Assembly: GCF_000003855.2 (NCBI RefSeq) | Contig: NW_003101682.1 | Coordinates: 2,754,386-2,818,385, forward strand | DNA length: 64,000 nt | Source of the DNA: Blastomyces gilchristii SLH14081 | Lineage: Eukaryota > Ascomycota > Eurotiomycetes > Onygenales > Ajellomycetaceae | Direction: 5' to 3' | Shown here: piece by piece, positions 35,301 through 47,580 of the stretch | How the letters are laid out: each line of letters begins with the position of its first letter | Position numbering within the stretch: position 1 is the first letter of the stretch | Notes under the pieces: model-generated | Told to the model about the DNA's origin: nothing | Database searches by the model: none | The model's input: only the letters and a program-made list of their open reading frames with translations | Translations under genes and position numbers: made by a program

Positions 35301-36612
35301 GATATTATCTTCAGTATAAGTAATGTCTGTATCTAATCTGTTTAAATTCTCATTTTTTGAGTTATCTGAGTAGATCAGAATAGAGTCTTTTATATTAATT
35401 ATAGAGATCTTCTTCAAATGCTGTTCATATTCTCTCTCTTTAGATAGTTCACTTATTTACAAGTCTATGAGAGATTCAAGCTTTTCTCTTCAGAGAGATA
35501 TCTTCTCATGATCAACTTTCTCAACATTTAATAAAGAAAATTGATTTTTAATCAGTGAATATAGTCTATATAATTGAGAGAGCATTTTCTTTGAAGAATT
35601 ATTTTCATTTTAATTAAGAAATCTATTTCAATTCAGTTCATTTTCTGCGTTAATTAATGAAATTGAAGAAGAGACTCTTTCTCTGATTATATGATTTAAG
35701 CTCATCTTTATAACTCTCAGAGCATAGTTCATACAGGTCTTTTCAAATCTAATAGCAGAAAAGAGAATTGAAGCTTCAATTTTCATTGCTTTAATAGAAG
35801 ATGATTTGAATGCTCTCAGAATTCTTCTCAAAGCTCTGTTTTACAGACTTTGAAAGAGTTCAGTAAAATTTTCTTGATTATTTCATTAAACTTGAACTTC
35901 ATAATCAGCTACTGAGGTGATACAGGCTATATATAACTGTCTTATAGTCTTGAAGAATAGACCTCTCTCTGTATTTGATAGTCTGATTATACTATTTAAT
36001 AGTCTTTCTGTCTTGATAGTTCTTTGTTGAATATAATATTTAAAATTCAACTTAGAGTTTAATCATACTCTCAATTATTTAACATTTAAACTGGGTTTAA
36101 TCTCTTTATTCAAAAGAGTCAGATATAGTTTTTTCTCATTGAATCTAGAAAAGAAATGAATTAACTCAGTTTTATTCATATCAAATTAAATTTGATTGAT
36201 ATCTGCTATAACAAAGATTTTCTTTGCTGCTATTTTAATCACTTCTAAATTCTCTTTGATTGTTTTTGAACTATAGACTAGATCAATATCATTCACATAG
36301 CTTGAAGATCTTGCTATTTTCATGTTTCTATTCTTGAATAGATGTGCAGTGTATATTGCGAATAAAATGAGTATAATTGAAGATTCTTACAGTACTTCTA
36401 TTTTTATCTCAGTCTTATCTTGTTTCATCTCATCAAAGAATAGTTGTATGATTCTTTTAGACATAAAACAGTTAACTCATTTTATTAGAGAAAGTGGCAG
36501 TTTTAACATCTTCAAAGTCTGAATCATCTTTGACTTTGAAACATGATTAAATACATCTTTTATATCAATAAAAATTGCAGTTGAGACCAGACCTTCATAC
36601 TTTGCTATTTAA
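35301..36612 (-). mobile_element. LINE-J, 5' part (RT fragment)
   Basis: Continues LINE-J after Gypsy-E. On the minus strand it runs from within RT, matching 46310-46420 of LINE-E (TAVFINIKEVFNYV-type sequence), to the start of RNase H. Homology with LINE-E stops at about 36612, where copia RT sequence begins without an LTR. I cannot find a target duplication joining this end to 28368. Confidence 0.78.
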
Positions 36613-38213
36613 TTGATAAAACATCTGTTTAATAGTATCTGTGTTAAGATCTATTAACTTGACATTATTCATATTATAAGTGAGAAATATCTGAGAATCT
36701 CTTTTAAATCAGAGATTCTTATTATAATAAGAGAATTTGAAGCTGATATTCTTGAGATGACTTATAAGTAGATTGAATTACAAGTAGAGAGTCTGTTTAA
36801 GACTGTAGAGAGACTGCAGAAGCAGGTATATATAATCAGTATCATATCAAATTCAGTTAATTACTTTATGTAAAGCTGCTTATTAGATGACAGACCTGTA
36901 TTCAGAAATACTATGATAAAATCAACTTAATAAATATTTCAACTTCTCACTGCTATCACTGTAAGTATAGTATAGATGACAGAGACAGAGATAATAGACA
37001 TATAGATATCATTGAAATTAACATTCTTTCATTAATAAAAACTCTGAACAACTTATCTTATCTTGTAGAATAATATACTGCTGTTCATATCAGTTTTAAT
37101 ATAATAAACTCAGCAACTGTCAAGAATCTGAGTTTTAACAGTTACCTTGTTTACAATCTTGAAAATTTTATACTTAGCTGCAGAGTCAAGCTCTTTCTTT
37201 ATAATAGTTATCTAAGCATCTTTTTACAGAGATGCAATTATCTTCTTATATATTTGCAGAACTTTAATTTCTATAACAGTTATAATGTCTCAGTATATAA
37301 TACAGATCTTGAATATATAATAGAGCTGAAATTAAATAACACTGAATATCTTCAGAGTAATGAGATTGAAAGTTGTAATATTTTTTCTAGATCTTTTACA
37401 TCTTTTTGAGATTGCAGATGACTTCTCACTAACTTTCTTTCAGAGATGTTCAACTTTGCAGTCTGTAACTGTGACAGCAGATAAAAGAGAGATGTTCTTA
37501 ACTAATATCTATATAGAGAGAAACTCTTTCTGCAGAGATACAGAGATTGATAACAGATTAACATAGAGATAATTATTACAGATGAGAATGTCTGTAGTCA
37601 GTGTGTAAGATATATCAATTGTGTTGTGATTATCAAGCTCTTAGCTCACTAGTCATTATAGTGTAGCATTTTCATTGAATTTCACACTACTAAACATGAT
37701 GACTTCATCTTTTACAGAGCTTTATATTCTATATATCATCTCACTATAATATTCAATTACAATTATTTATTCACTGTATTCAGTGAACTTGTTATAATCT
37801 TTTTAGAGACCTTCTTTAAGAATATAAACAGAGGATTCAACTGTCTGCAAGTCACTGCTGTGTGAAAACAGTCTGTCTTTTCATACTTTATAGAGAATTA
37901 GCAGGATCTGATTCTTCAGTTGAATTATATCTGAAAATAAGAGAATGCTTGTTAAGACTATATTCATGTATAGTATCACTATAAACACAGCCTCTGCTCA
38001 TAGCTTGACTGATAGACCTGCTTATATTATTATAATATGAGCTTTTAAGATAACAGTTTGAATGAACTGTTCTGTAACAGTATCTTAATTGAGAGTATAG
38101 AACTCTGTTAACTTTCATTTGACACTGAATTCAGTGAGAACTGCTTATATCTGTTAATCACTTATTTCAGCAGCTCTGTCAGAACATGCAAATACAACTT
38201 TTATATCTAGATT

Positions 38214-38489
38214 TCAGAGATGTTTAAGATGAAAATCAATAACATTCAGTAACTGATTTTTATTCTTGAGAAAATAAGCAGTCTTGTAATGTATAATATT
38301 ATTCACTATAAGAAGTAGATATCTGTAGTCTTGAAGAGATGAAGAAAAATTATCAAGAGTGCTGAAGAATTCATTATCTTCTATAATATCAAAGTACAGA
38401 TAGATACTGCAGGTGTTTTCTCTTATTATAGAAGTCTGTAAGATCTTCTTCTTAACTTTTACAAGTTTGCAGATCTCAGAGAACAGCAT
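38214..38489 (-). pseudogene. Copia integrase fragment
   Basis: A 91-residue open piece with EICKLVKVKKKI (end of the HHCC region, where CxxC...K is usual), then YFDIIEDN and YRYLLLIVNNIIHYKTAYFL. The latter matches the copia integrase core pattern YxxxxIDDxTRYxxxYFL. The Asp pair is decayed to Asn. Confidence 0.82.
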
Positions 38490-38747
38490 TTCAGAGCCTC
38501 TCTTAATTGTAATATCAGAGATGAGATCTTTTATCAGTTATTGAATATCAGTAATATTCAGATGTTCTAGACAAATATGCCATGAAAAAAGTATATTATT
38601 CTAATTCAGAGACACTCACACAACTGCAGCTAGAGCAGCTTCATAGATACTGTGAATAGAATAGATACAATAATTCATTTTCATAGTATAGAAGTATTGA
38701 TCATGTTTATTAATCATCTCAAAATCAATAATGTGATCATTTTTATC

Positions 38748-39011
38748 TCAAAGAAGTTCAAAGTCAAATTCTTCATTAGCAAGCTGACTGAAGCTCAAGA
38801 GATTGCAGAAGACTACTGATGAGTAGTAAACATTCTGCAGATTCAATTCTATTTCATTTATATGAATACAGATCTCATCAATGTCAGTGAATGTAATCAG
38901 CTTATTATTAATTTCTTCTGCAGAGTTAAGTTCTTCTTTATCACCTGAATTGTGTATATATTTGAAGACACTTCTATCAGATATCATAGTGTAGAAAGCT
39001 GCAGTGTTCAA
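38748..39011 (-). pseudogene. Copia protease to pre-integrase fragment
   Basis: An 87-residue open piece with MISDRSVF, LQNVYYSSVVFCNLLSFSQL and FDFEL. These correspond to the M.xDxxxF, LxNVLYVPxLxxNLLSxSQL and FxxxF landmarks that follow the copia protease active site. The catalytic DSGAS motif would lie just upstream and is not readable. Confidence 0.82.
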
Positions 39012-40566
39012 GTATCATAGAGAATCTCTATAGATTATAACAGTAGATAGAGCTTTTACAGTTGATATAAAGTTAAAGTTCTTTTCAGTATAGTGTTCAA
39101 TTGCAGAACAGTTGATTCTTTTGTATTCTGATAATTGATCTTTTCAGTTCTTAAGAAAGTAATTAGTTTCATCATGTCTGCAGTGAGTGCAATACTTACA
39201 CTTGATCACTATGTTGAATATATTCTCACAGTGAAGATTGAATATATTTCTTTCTCTACTGTAATTGATTTACTGTGATCTGAGCTTGCTTATCTCAGTG
39301 AGTTCTGCTTTGTTATCATTATTCTTATTCTTTTTCTTTCTCTTTTCCTTTTCAGCTTCTTTTATTAATATTTTCTTCTTATTATTATTTGATCTGACAA
39401 CTGTCTTGTAGCGGATGAGATCATCAATAAGATTATCAAGATTAATCTCAGAAACAGATATCTTTGAAATTTTTTAATATAGATTCTTAAAATAGATTTG
39501 AATAAATGTTTGTATATAAGTCTTCAGATCATGTATTAATTGTTAAGTAAGAAAGTCTTTGAATATTAATCAGCTGTGTGTGTTAATTTCATTTATTATC
39601 ATCTATCAGTACTTTATATATAGTGTAACATCATTTTCATAATCAGCAATTAATATAGTGATAATCTTATTGTATAATTTGAATTGAAGATCTGCTCAGT
39701 GTATTTAATATTTCAATTCAATTACTTATCATAGTGCAGCTGAGTGTCTCATCTTAATAACACTGTAATTATTAACTTAATTCAGTTTTGATTGAATAAG
39801 TGTCTGTGACTCTATTTTCATTGAGTTTCATATACACTCTTATAATCAGCTGTCTTTATATCATCAGATTTTAAAATCATTATTCATAAGCTGAGTATCT
39901 GAGAAAAGCTCTTCATCTGTAAAAATGTGAAACATGTTAATTAAAACTGCTTTTAATTCAATTTCATAATATTAGATATCATAGTCTTTCAGCTCTGAGA
40001 GATTTGTGATAATTTTCATCTTAATATAACTGTAATTGTTCTTGAATTTACAGAACTTATCTATTTCAGTGATTGAATTCATAGTAAGATTGAGATTTAT
40101 TCTCTGCTTCTGTAATTATTACTCACAGATAATTTTCACTGTATCTGCTTCAGAGAACTCTGTCTCTTGTAAATAAGTAAAGTATATCATTATTTTAGTA
40201 ATCTTATCAGCAGAGTTATCTTGATTAAGACTATCTTAAGTAAGTATAGAGTGTTCTGTTGAGAGAAGATCTTCTTTCTCTCTTGAACTTATATTATATT
40301 CTGTATTTATTTTGATTTAAACTTTCTGAGCTGTCTGAGATAATAATTACAGCTCAAGTGACTCTTATTTAAGAGTATTATATGTATACATTGACTGTGT
40401 TCGATATCTTCTGCTTCTAGTAATCAATGCAGATTTAAATAAGACAGTGTTATCTTTAACAGTGAAGCTTCTTGCAGAGATATATTCACTGTCTATACTT
40501 CTATTCATGTGAAAATACAGAAGTTACTAACAGACTTGTTGTAGAAGTCTGTAGCAGATTGACTGT

Positions 40567-41273
40567 ACTGAATAATATAATCAGACTATCAAATACAGAG
40601 AGAGATCTATTCTTTCAGACTATGAAATAGTTATACATAGTCTGTATCATCTCAGTAGCTGATTATGAAGTTTAAGTTTGATGAAATAATTAAGAAAATT
40701 TCACTGAACTCTTTCAAAGTCCGTAAAACAGAGGTTTGAGAAGAATTCTTAAAACATTCAAATCATCTTCTATTAAAGCAATGAAAATTGAAGTATTAAT
40801 TTCTTCATCTACTATTAGATTTGAAAAAGCCTGTATGAACTATACTCTGAGAGTCATAAAAATAAGCTTAAATTATATAATCAGAAAAAGAGTTTCTTCT
40901 TTATTTTCATCTATTAACTCAGGAAATTCACTGAATTGAAATAGATTTCTTGATTGAAATGAAAATAATTCTTTAAAGAAAATGCTCTCTCAACTATACA
41001 GACTATATTCACTGCTTAAGAATAAATTTTCTTCACTAAATGTTAAGAAAATTGATCATGAGAAGATATCTCTCTGAAGAGAAAAACTAGAATATCTCAT
41101 AGACTTGTAAGTAAGTGAACTATCTAAAGAGAGAGAATATGAACAGTATTTAAAAAAGATCTCTATAATTGATATAAAAGACTCTATTCTGATGTACTCA
41201 AATGACTTAAAAAATGAGAATTTAAACAGACTAGATACAGGCATTGTTTACACTGAAGATAATATTAATTTTA
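40567..41273 (+). mobile_element. LINE-F fragment (post-RT region to start of RNase H)
   Basis: Plus-strand LINE piece that includes the open segment 40736-40939 (MRRILKTFKSSSIKAMKIEV) and ends in the RNase H start, where DSILMYSNDLKNENLNRLD-type sequence can be read near 41185-41240. Its left end meets copia sequence at about 40567, and LINE-E interrupts it at about 41274. Confidence 0.78.
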
Positions 41274-41589
41274 CATCAAGAACCGCTCCACCACGAACTC
41301 GCTCGATTTTTCGAATAAGAACCGGCCGATAGATCCATCGAAAAGCCCTCGATCATACGAGCATTTTGACCCCATCGCCGACCGCATACCCTGTGTGGTG
41401 GTGGAGTTATCCAGCCAAATGTGAACCAGATGTTGTTCAAAACTCCTGTGTGGGATTATCCCCTGTTCTCCCCTACCACACCACAACCCCGGGCCAAATT
41501 GCCATACAAATTGTAAGGTGAAGAAACCTAGCCATATGCGCCAATCTTCTCAATTTTGGAAGATCCCCGATCTGTAATTGTGGAGATAT

Positions 41590-41870
41590 CTGAGGAGCGA
41601 CCTCCGCGAAAACCCTGTCCATCTTTGATGTTCCAAAACATCAACGCCAAGTCCCACCCTCGTACCGCCCTTCCCAATCTGGCCCATCCCCGGCAGAAAA
41701 ATACAAAAAAATACCTCGGCAATAATATCAAGCACATAATCAACGGACACTCCTGAAGTGCAATCTCCGCGAATACCCTGTCTGTCTTCAGTGTATCTAG
41801 CCCATCCCTGGCAGAACAATACAAAAAGATACCTCAGTAACAGTATTCAATACATAATCAGTGGACAACA
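41590..41870 (+). repeat. Tandem monomers in the LINE-E leader
   Basis: Two related units end in cataatcaacgga (about 41735-41750) and cataatcagtgga (about 41850-41865); both contain ggcagaa and aatacaaaaa then atacctc. The second unit lacks about 50 bp present in the first (the ccaagtcccaccctcgtacc part). Same arrangement as at 818-1135 in LINE-G. Confidence 0.72.
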
Positions 41871-42887
41871 AGTCAACAGAACAAGTCAACAGCACATTAA
41901 CAACTATAAATTGAGTATATCTCAAGGTCTGACTGAGTCTTTGATCTCTGCACAGTGAGATATATTAAATCTAGTTTTAATACCTCAATATTCAATAGAT
42001 TCTGCAAGGGATTGAGAATAGCAATACTAGATTTCTATTGAATTTGAGAATTAATTCTATATTGATATAATCATTGACAAAGTCTTCTATTTATTTTAAG
42101 ATATAAATAATCAGTTCCTCTACATTCTGCTGACAATATTTATATTATTATATAGAAACAGACTTATATTGTCTATAATATCAAGACTCTGAAGAGGGAA
42201 AGTCTTGATAGAGAATATACAGTAGTGTATATCTTAGTAGTTTCTATCTCATTCTTCTGCAGCAGGTAATGCAAAAAAAAGATCTTAGAAATAGTTTTTT
42301 ACTTCTCTTAAAAAAGTAAGATGTTTTTCTCTGAGGTTTATACAATATTCTTACAAAGAATTAAAAATAGAGTTGTTTTCTATCATAATTTCATATTCTT
42401 TTAAGTAAGAATTACTTTTTCAGTGACTGAAGAGCTTTTATTAATACTTAATTCTTTTTTACACTCTTTATTAACTGATTTGAGTTGTACACTTATTGTG
42501 TGAGAAGAATTGAATGATTTAGAATAAAATTGAATAATTTTAATCAATTTCTCTGTAAAAAATTGATTTATTTTTTATCAGTTTTTCTCTTAAAAACTGT
42601 CATATCATCTAATTTATTATCAATTGATATCATACTTTTCCTCACTATATCTCAAGAAAGAGATTGTAAAGATTTCATTGATTTATCTTAAAAATCAATT
42701 TTAGTTTATTAGATTCTCTTCAAAAATCTAATCTAGTTACTGAACTAGTGTGAAAAAAATCAGGTGTTTTATACATAAAAGTCTTTTATTCTTCTTTTGA
42801 AACAGTATGATCAACTTTTCAATTGAAAACAGACTTGGAAATCTCTTAATTGAAACAGTCTGATCAACTTTTCAGTGAGTAAGAACA

Positions 42888-44460
42888 ATGAGTTCAAAAA
42901 TACTCTCAGTTGATGTGGAAAAAGATGCTTTCTCAAATGCTATTTCTGAGATTGAAATTCTGAAGAGAAGAAAGAAAGAAGAAATAGAGAAACAACAAGT
43001 TCTTGAAATACAGAAACTTGAAAAAGTAAGCAAGATTCTTGAAAAGCAGTGTCTGAGTGAGATGAATGAAGAAGTTCTGTTAATTCTTTATACTCAGGCT
43101 AGACAACTACAGAAGATGATCAAGTTCAAACTTGGAATTTCAAACACAGTTCAAAAAACATTGAAAATTTCTAGTACAATCACTGACTCTTTATTTTACT
43201 CTTCTTCTTTTTCTACTTCTTCTTCTTCTTTAAATCAGAAGAAAACATATGCTTAAGCAGCTGAATCTGCTATCTTTAAATCTGCTGCCTCAAAATCTGC
43301 TCAAAATTCTGAGAAAACTGAGAAGAATGCTGCTCATACTTCTATTAATAGAAAAGTGAAGAAAAAAATATAAAAAGAGAAAAACTGTTAAATCTTCAGA
43401 AATAGAAGACTTATTCTCAAAGTCTCAAATCAGAATATCTTACAAAGAAACAAGCTAAACTCAAATCTCATTTTCAGAATTAGAAATGAAATTAATCAGC
43501 AGTTCTTTTCTCAGTTGATGACTGATATTAAAGTTCAAAAATCAGTTATAGCTTCAATTGAGTCATTTCTCTTTGAAAACTCCATCATTCTGACTACAAT
43601 GTCTGAATTCAGTGCAGAATTCCTTATTCAGAATGAGAATCTCTGTAAATCAGCAGTAGAATCTTTGTTAAACATAATAATTCTATCTAAGAGAGATGAA
43701 AAGTGAGACAAATTCATTCTTCATAATATTTCAGTTGAAATTTTCAACTATGAAGAAGAAATGCTACTTCTCAAAAATGAATTAGAAGAATACAACTCTA
43801 TTCAACTGAGAAAAGAGTCTATATGACTAAATTTAATTGATTTCAGATAAAGTAGAAGAAATGCCTCTGTTCTAGTATATATAAAGACACTTAAACAGTC
43901 AAAGATCTCTGAAGTAAGAGTAGCAGATTTGAAAATGAGAGTTCATGAATACAAAGACTCAAGAATGAATCTCAAAGCTCAAACACAGTGTTCAAACTAT
44001 CAAAGATATGAATACTTTGCAATCTCTTATTTTAGAGACTCAAAATATGCATTCTGTATCAGAGATCATAAAACTAGTGAGTATAAATGTGAAATATGTT
44101 TAAAAAGAGATGAAATATATCAATACACTCTGCTTAAAAGCTCTAATTGTAAAGAAAAACATGCATCTAGCTCAAAAGAATGTATATTTACTTCAAGAAC
44201 TCAAAAGAACTGAAGAAAAGATGAAGCTCAAAGTAAATCTAGAACTGAAGAGAATAGTTAAGCCAGTAAACTCACAACTGCAAGCTTAAAAAGAAGAAAC
44301 TCTCAACTATTTAAATCTTCAAACTTCAATTCTTCAGCTAAATGTAAATAGAATTTGAACTCTTAAACTTCTATTAAGATTAGAGAATTGAGAAATGACT
44401 CTGATGATAAACTAGATTTAATACAAGCAGTTAAAATTTCTACTTTTTAGAATAGTTATA
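42888..44460 (+). pseudogene. LINE-E ORF1 (RNA-binding protein with zinc knuckles)
   Basis: Starts at the ATG at 42888 (MSSKILSVDVEKDAFSNAIS); one frame persists through open pieces at 42888-43256, 43515-43706 and 43929-44213. The first stop (43254) is TAA at a likely Gln codon. A Lys/Glu-rich, probably coiled-coil section lies at residues 20-65. Knuckle remnants near 43990-44170 include CSNYQRYEYFAISYF and CEICLK, then SNCKEKHASSSKEC. This fits the C-terminal CCHC array of Tad-clade ORF1 proteins, which bind element RNA. Not functional. Confidence 0.8.
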
Positions 44461-44559
44461 ATCTACTATCTGATGATAGTGATTAGATTCTACTCTACTC
44501 TCTTTTAGTATGAATATACAATAAAAATAATAAAAAAAGTTTAAAAACTCTTCAAAAAT

Positions 44560-45250
44560 CACATTTATTCAAAATAATGTAGATAGAAACTCAAATTTTA
44601 TTTATTCTTGTCTTCAAATTGTATTTGAATAAAAAGTTAATTTTATACTGCTTCAGGGGCTGAATTTTGATGCTGAGTAAAAATATGTTATTTCTCATTC
44701 AAGCTACTACTGCTTTCTATCTCAAAAGTCTAAGATAAAGTCAAGAGTAGTAATCTATGAAAGAAAGAGATCAAGATATCAATTTAATCTAAGATTTAAT
44801 ATCATGTCTGACCCTGATATTCTGATGAGTGATATTATAGATAAAGAGAATGAGTTTAATATTATACAGCTCATAAATATCTATAATGAAAAATCATTGA
44901 AGAAAAATAACAATATCTGAATAATTAATAGAGAGTTTCTGAATATAACTTCATTAAGAAACTCTATAATTATAGAAGATTTCAAGGCACATTATCTCTG
45001 ATGAAATTCAGAATGTAAAAGAGTAGTAAGAGCTGATAATCTGATTGAATAAATCTTTAAGTATTTAATAGATTTAGTTAACAAGTCTGATCAACAAACA
45101 TTCTTTAGAAAAGACATGAAACAGAAATCTATTATAGATCTAATCTTCATATCACAAAATCTAATAAAAAAAAGACTTATAAACTGATTTATTGATTCAA
45201 ATGAGACATCAGAATCAGATCATGAGATTATTCAATTTAATATTGAACTA
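44560..45250 (+). pseudogene. LINE-E ORF2 endonuclease domain
   Basis: The frame reads IIEDFKAHYLW near 44960-45000, the decayed form of the GDFNAHHxxW landmark of LINE endonucleases. SIIDLIFIS follows near 45130, then ESDHEIIQF near 45216, matching the SVxDLTxxS and SDHxxI blocks. This domain nicks target DNA. Stops, and the Gly-Asp change to Glu-Asp, show it is dead. Confidence 0.82.
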
Positions 45251-45899
45251 AGTGAAGAATAAATGAGTGAAAATTCTCTTCTCTCTAATCAGTTTAACTT
45301 TGAAAAAGCTGATTGAAAGACAGTTGAAGAAAGTATAAAACTGTTAAAATCTAAAAGACAGAGTGAGCTATATTGAAATCCTGGTCAAGATATCTCAAAT
45401 AAAATGCTTAAGAATAGAGTAAAGCTCATTACATTTATTATTCTAATAAGTGTTAAAGATAATATTTTAAAGAGAAAGTCTTCTGAGTATTCAAAATCTT
45501 AATAAAATGAGAATATCATATCTAAAAGAAAACAATTAGCTACTACTAGAAGAGATTGAAAGAATAATATAATTTCTGATAAAGAGTTTAAAGCTGTCAG
45601 AAATGAATATTTTTCAGATATTAAAAGAGCTAAAACAGACTGCTGAAATAAATTTCTTAAAGAAGTATAAGAAAAGAAAGTTTTTAAAGCTTTTAACTAT
45701 ACTAAAATAAGAAGTGTAACAAAACTTCCAGTCTTAGAATATGAGTTTCAGAATGAATTATATACAGCAAACTCTTTTGAGAAAAAATGTTAAGCTTTTA
45801 TAAGAACTCTCTTTCAAAACTCATCAGATTCAGATTCAGAGAAAGAGAATATATTACTTCTCAACTATATTGATAAAAATGACTGAGAATGGCCTGATC

Positions 45900-46800
45900 T
45901 TATACAAGATGAATTAGAGTCAGCTATCTTCTCAAGTTTAGTTAAAACTGCTACAGGGCCTGATTTAATTAATCACTTGATTATTTAAAATACATACTTC
46001 TACTTAAAGAATGAATATTTTGAGCTCTTTTTCAATCTCTTGAAAAATAAATATCATTCTGAATGCTGAAGAGAAGTCACTGAAGTGATTTGTATAAAAT
46101 CTAATAGAAAAACTTCAATTTTTAAGTCATATAGAGTAATATCTCTATTGAACTGTCTAGAAAAGATTTTAGAAAAGATAATAGCTACTTAACTATCTTT
46201 TATAAGCTCTATTAGTAATTCTCTTTTATTCAGTGAATAAATGAGAGATAGAAAATAATATTCTGTAATTGACACTGTTCTCTCAGTTATTTATAATATT
46301 TAAATAGTAAAGCATGAAGATCTGATCTCAACTGCAGTTTTTATTAATATAAAAGAAGTATTTAATTATGTTTTAAAGTCAAAGTTAATTCAGACTTTGA
46401 AGATATTAAAACTGTCACTTTCTCTAATAAAATAAGTTAACTGTTTTATGTCTAAAAGAATTATATAACTTTTCTTTGATGAAATGAAATAAGACAAGAC
46501 TGAGATAAAAATAGAAGTACTGTAGAAATCTTCAATCTCACTCATTTTATTTGCAATATACACTGCATATCTATTCAAAAATAGAAATATGAGAATAGTG
46601 TGATCTTCAAGTTATGTAAATGATATTGGTCTAGTCTACAGCTTAAAAACTATCAAAGAGAATTTGAAAGTGATTGAAAAAACTGCAAAGAAAATCTTTG
46701 TTAGAGCAGATATTAATCAAATTCAATTTGATATAAATAAAACTGAGTTAATTCATTTCTTTTCTAGATTCAATAAGAAAGAACTATCTTTAACTCTTTT
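45900..46800 (+). pseudogene. LINE-E ORF2 reverse transcriptase domain
   Basis: Recognisable blocks include the KTATGPDLINHLII start (about 45945-45985), the QMRDRKQ and TAVFINIKEVFNYV segment (about 46240-46380), and SSYVNDIGLVYS near 46610-46640, standing for the YVDD active site with Asp to Asn. This is the order of a LINE RT. Disrupted by many stops. Confidence 0.82.
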
Positions 46801-47520
46801 AAATAGAGAGATTAAACTCAGTGTAAATGTCAAATGATTAGAAGTATGATTAAACTTTAAGTTGAATTTTAAATATCACATTTAACAAAGAACTGTCAAG
46901 ACAGAAAGACTATTAAACAACATAATCAGACTATTAAATACAGAGAGAGATCTATTCTTCCAGATTATAAGACAGTTATATATAGCCTGTATTATCTCAG
47001 TAGCTGATTATAAAGTTTAAGTTTGATGAAATAATCAAGAGAATTTTACTGAACTCTTTCAAAGTCTGTAAAACAGAGCTTTGAGAAGAATTCTGAGAGC
47101 ATTCAAATCATCTTCTATTAAAGCAATGAAAATTGAAGCTTCAATTCTTTCTTCTGCTATTAGATTTGAAAAGATCTGTATGAACTATACTCTGAGAGTT
47201 ATAAAGATGAGCTCAAATTATATAATCAGAGAAAGAGTCTCTTCTTCATTTTCATCAATTTACTCTGAAAATGAACTGGATTGAAATAGATTTCTTGATT
47301 GAAATGAAAATAATTCTTCAAAGAGAATGCCTTCTTAACTGTACAGACTATACTCACTGATTAAAAATTAATTTTCTTCTTTAAATATTGAAAAAGTTGA
47401 TCATGAGAAGATATCTCTCTAAAGAGAAAAGCTTGAATCTCTTATAGACTTGCAAATAAGTGAACTATCTAAGAAGAAAGAATATGAACAGCATTTGAAG
47501 AGAATTTCTACAATTAATAT

Positions 47521-47580
47521 AAGACTATGAATTTCACATTTGATCTCATTTGATCTGATCTCATACATTTCTTGGCGTGA
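47521..47580 (-). repeat. Terminal 60 bp shared between the hAT element and the MITE family
   Basis: Plus-strand agactatgaatttcacattt and the next 40 bases match the reverse complement of the MITE right end (for example 25960-26020), lacking the final tagactggccg. Confidence 0.82.

Larger units (their letters stand above)
36613..40566 (-). mobile_element. Ty1/copia retrotransposon body (decayed, truncated in RT)
   Basis: Read leftward: gag from about 40095 (MNSITEIDKFCKFKNN), a knuckle CKYCTHCRHDETN near 39205-39165, protease with NLLSFSQL (38748-39011), integrase (38214-38489 and on), and RT beginning around 37130 (ELDSAAKYKIFKIVNK, then VYYIKTDMN and YKIR near 37060). RT continues through VDFIIVFLN and NKQLYIK (about 36930-36880) and stops at about 36613, soon after the usual YVDD position. 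The gag-protease-integrase-RT order is diagnostic of Ty1/copia. No LTR pair can be defined. Stops are frequent. Confidence 0.82.
41274..47520 (+). mobile_element. LINE-E: near full-length Tad-like LINE (5' leader, ORF1, endonuclease, RT)
   Basis: The longest LINE copy here. A GC-richer head (41284-41870) with tandem monomers and an AT-rich leader precede ORF1 at 42888. ORF1 carries zinc knuckles, and ORF2 carries an apurinic-type endonuclease (about 44560-45250) and RT (about 45900-46800). The region after RT is present (47081-47284 open), but the element stops at 47520, immediately before the RNase H domain, fused to hAT sequence. It therefore lacks RNase H, the 3' UTR and any target duplication. 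It is inserted in LINE-F. Confidence 0.86.
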
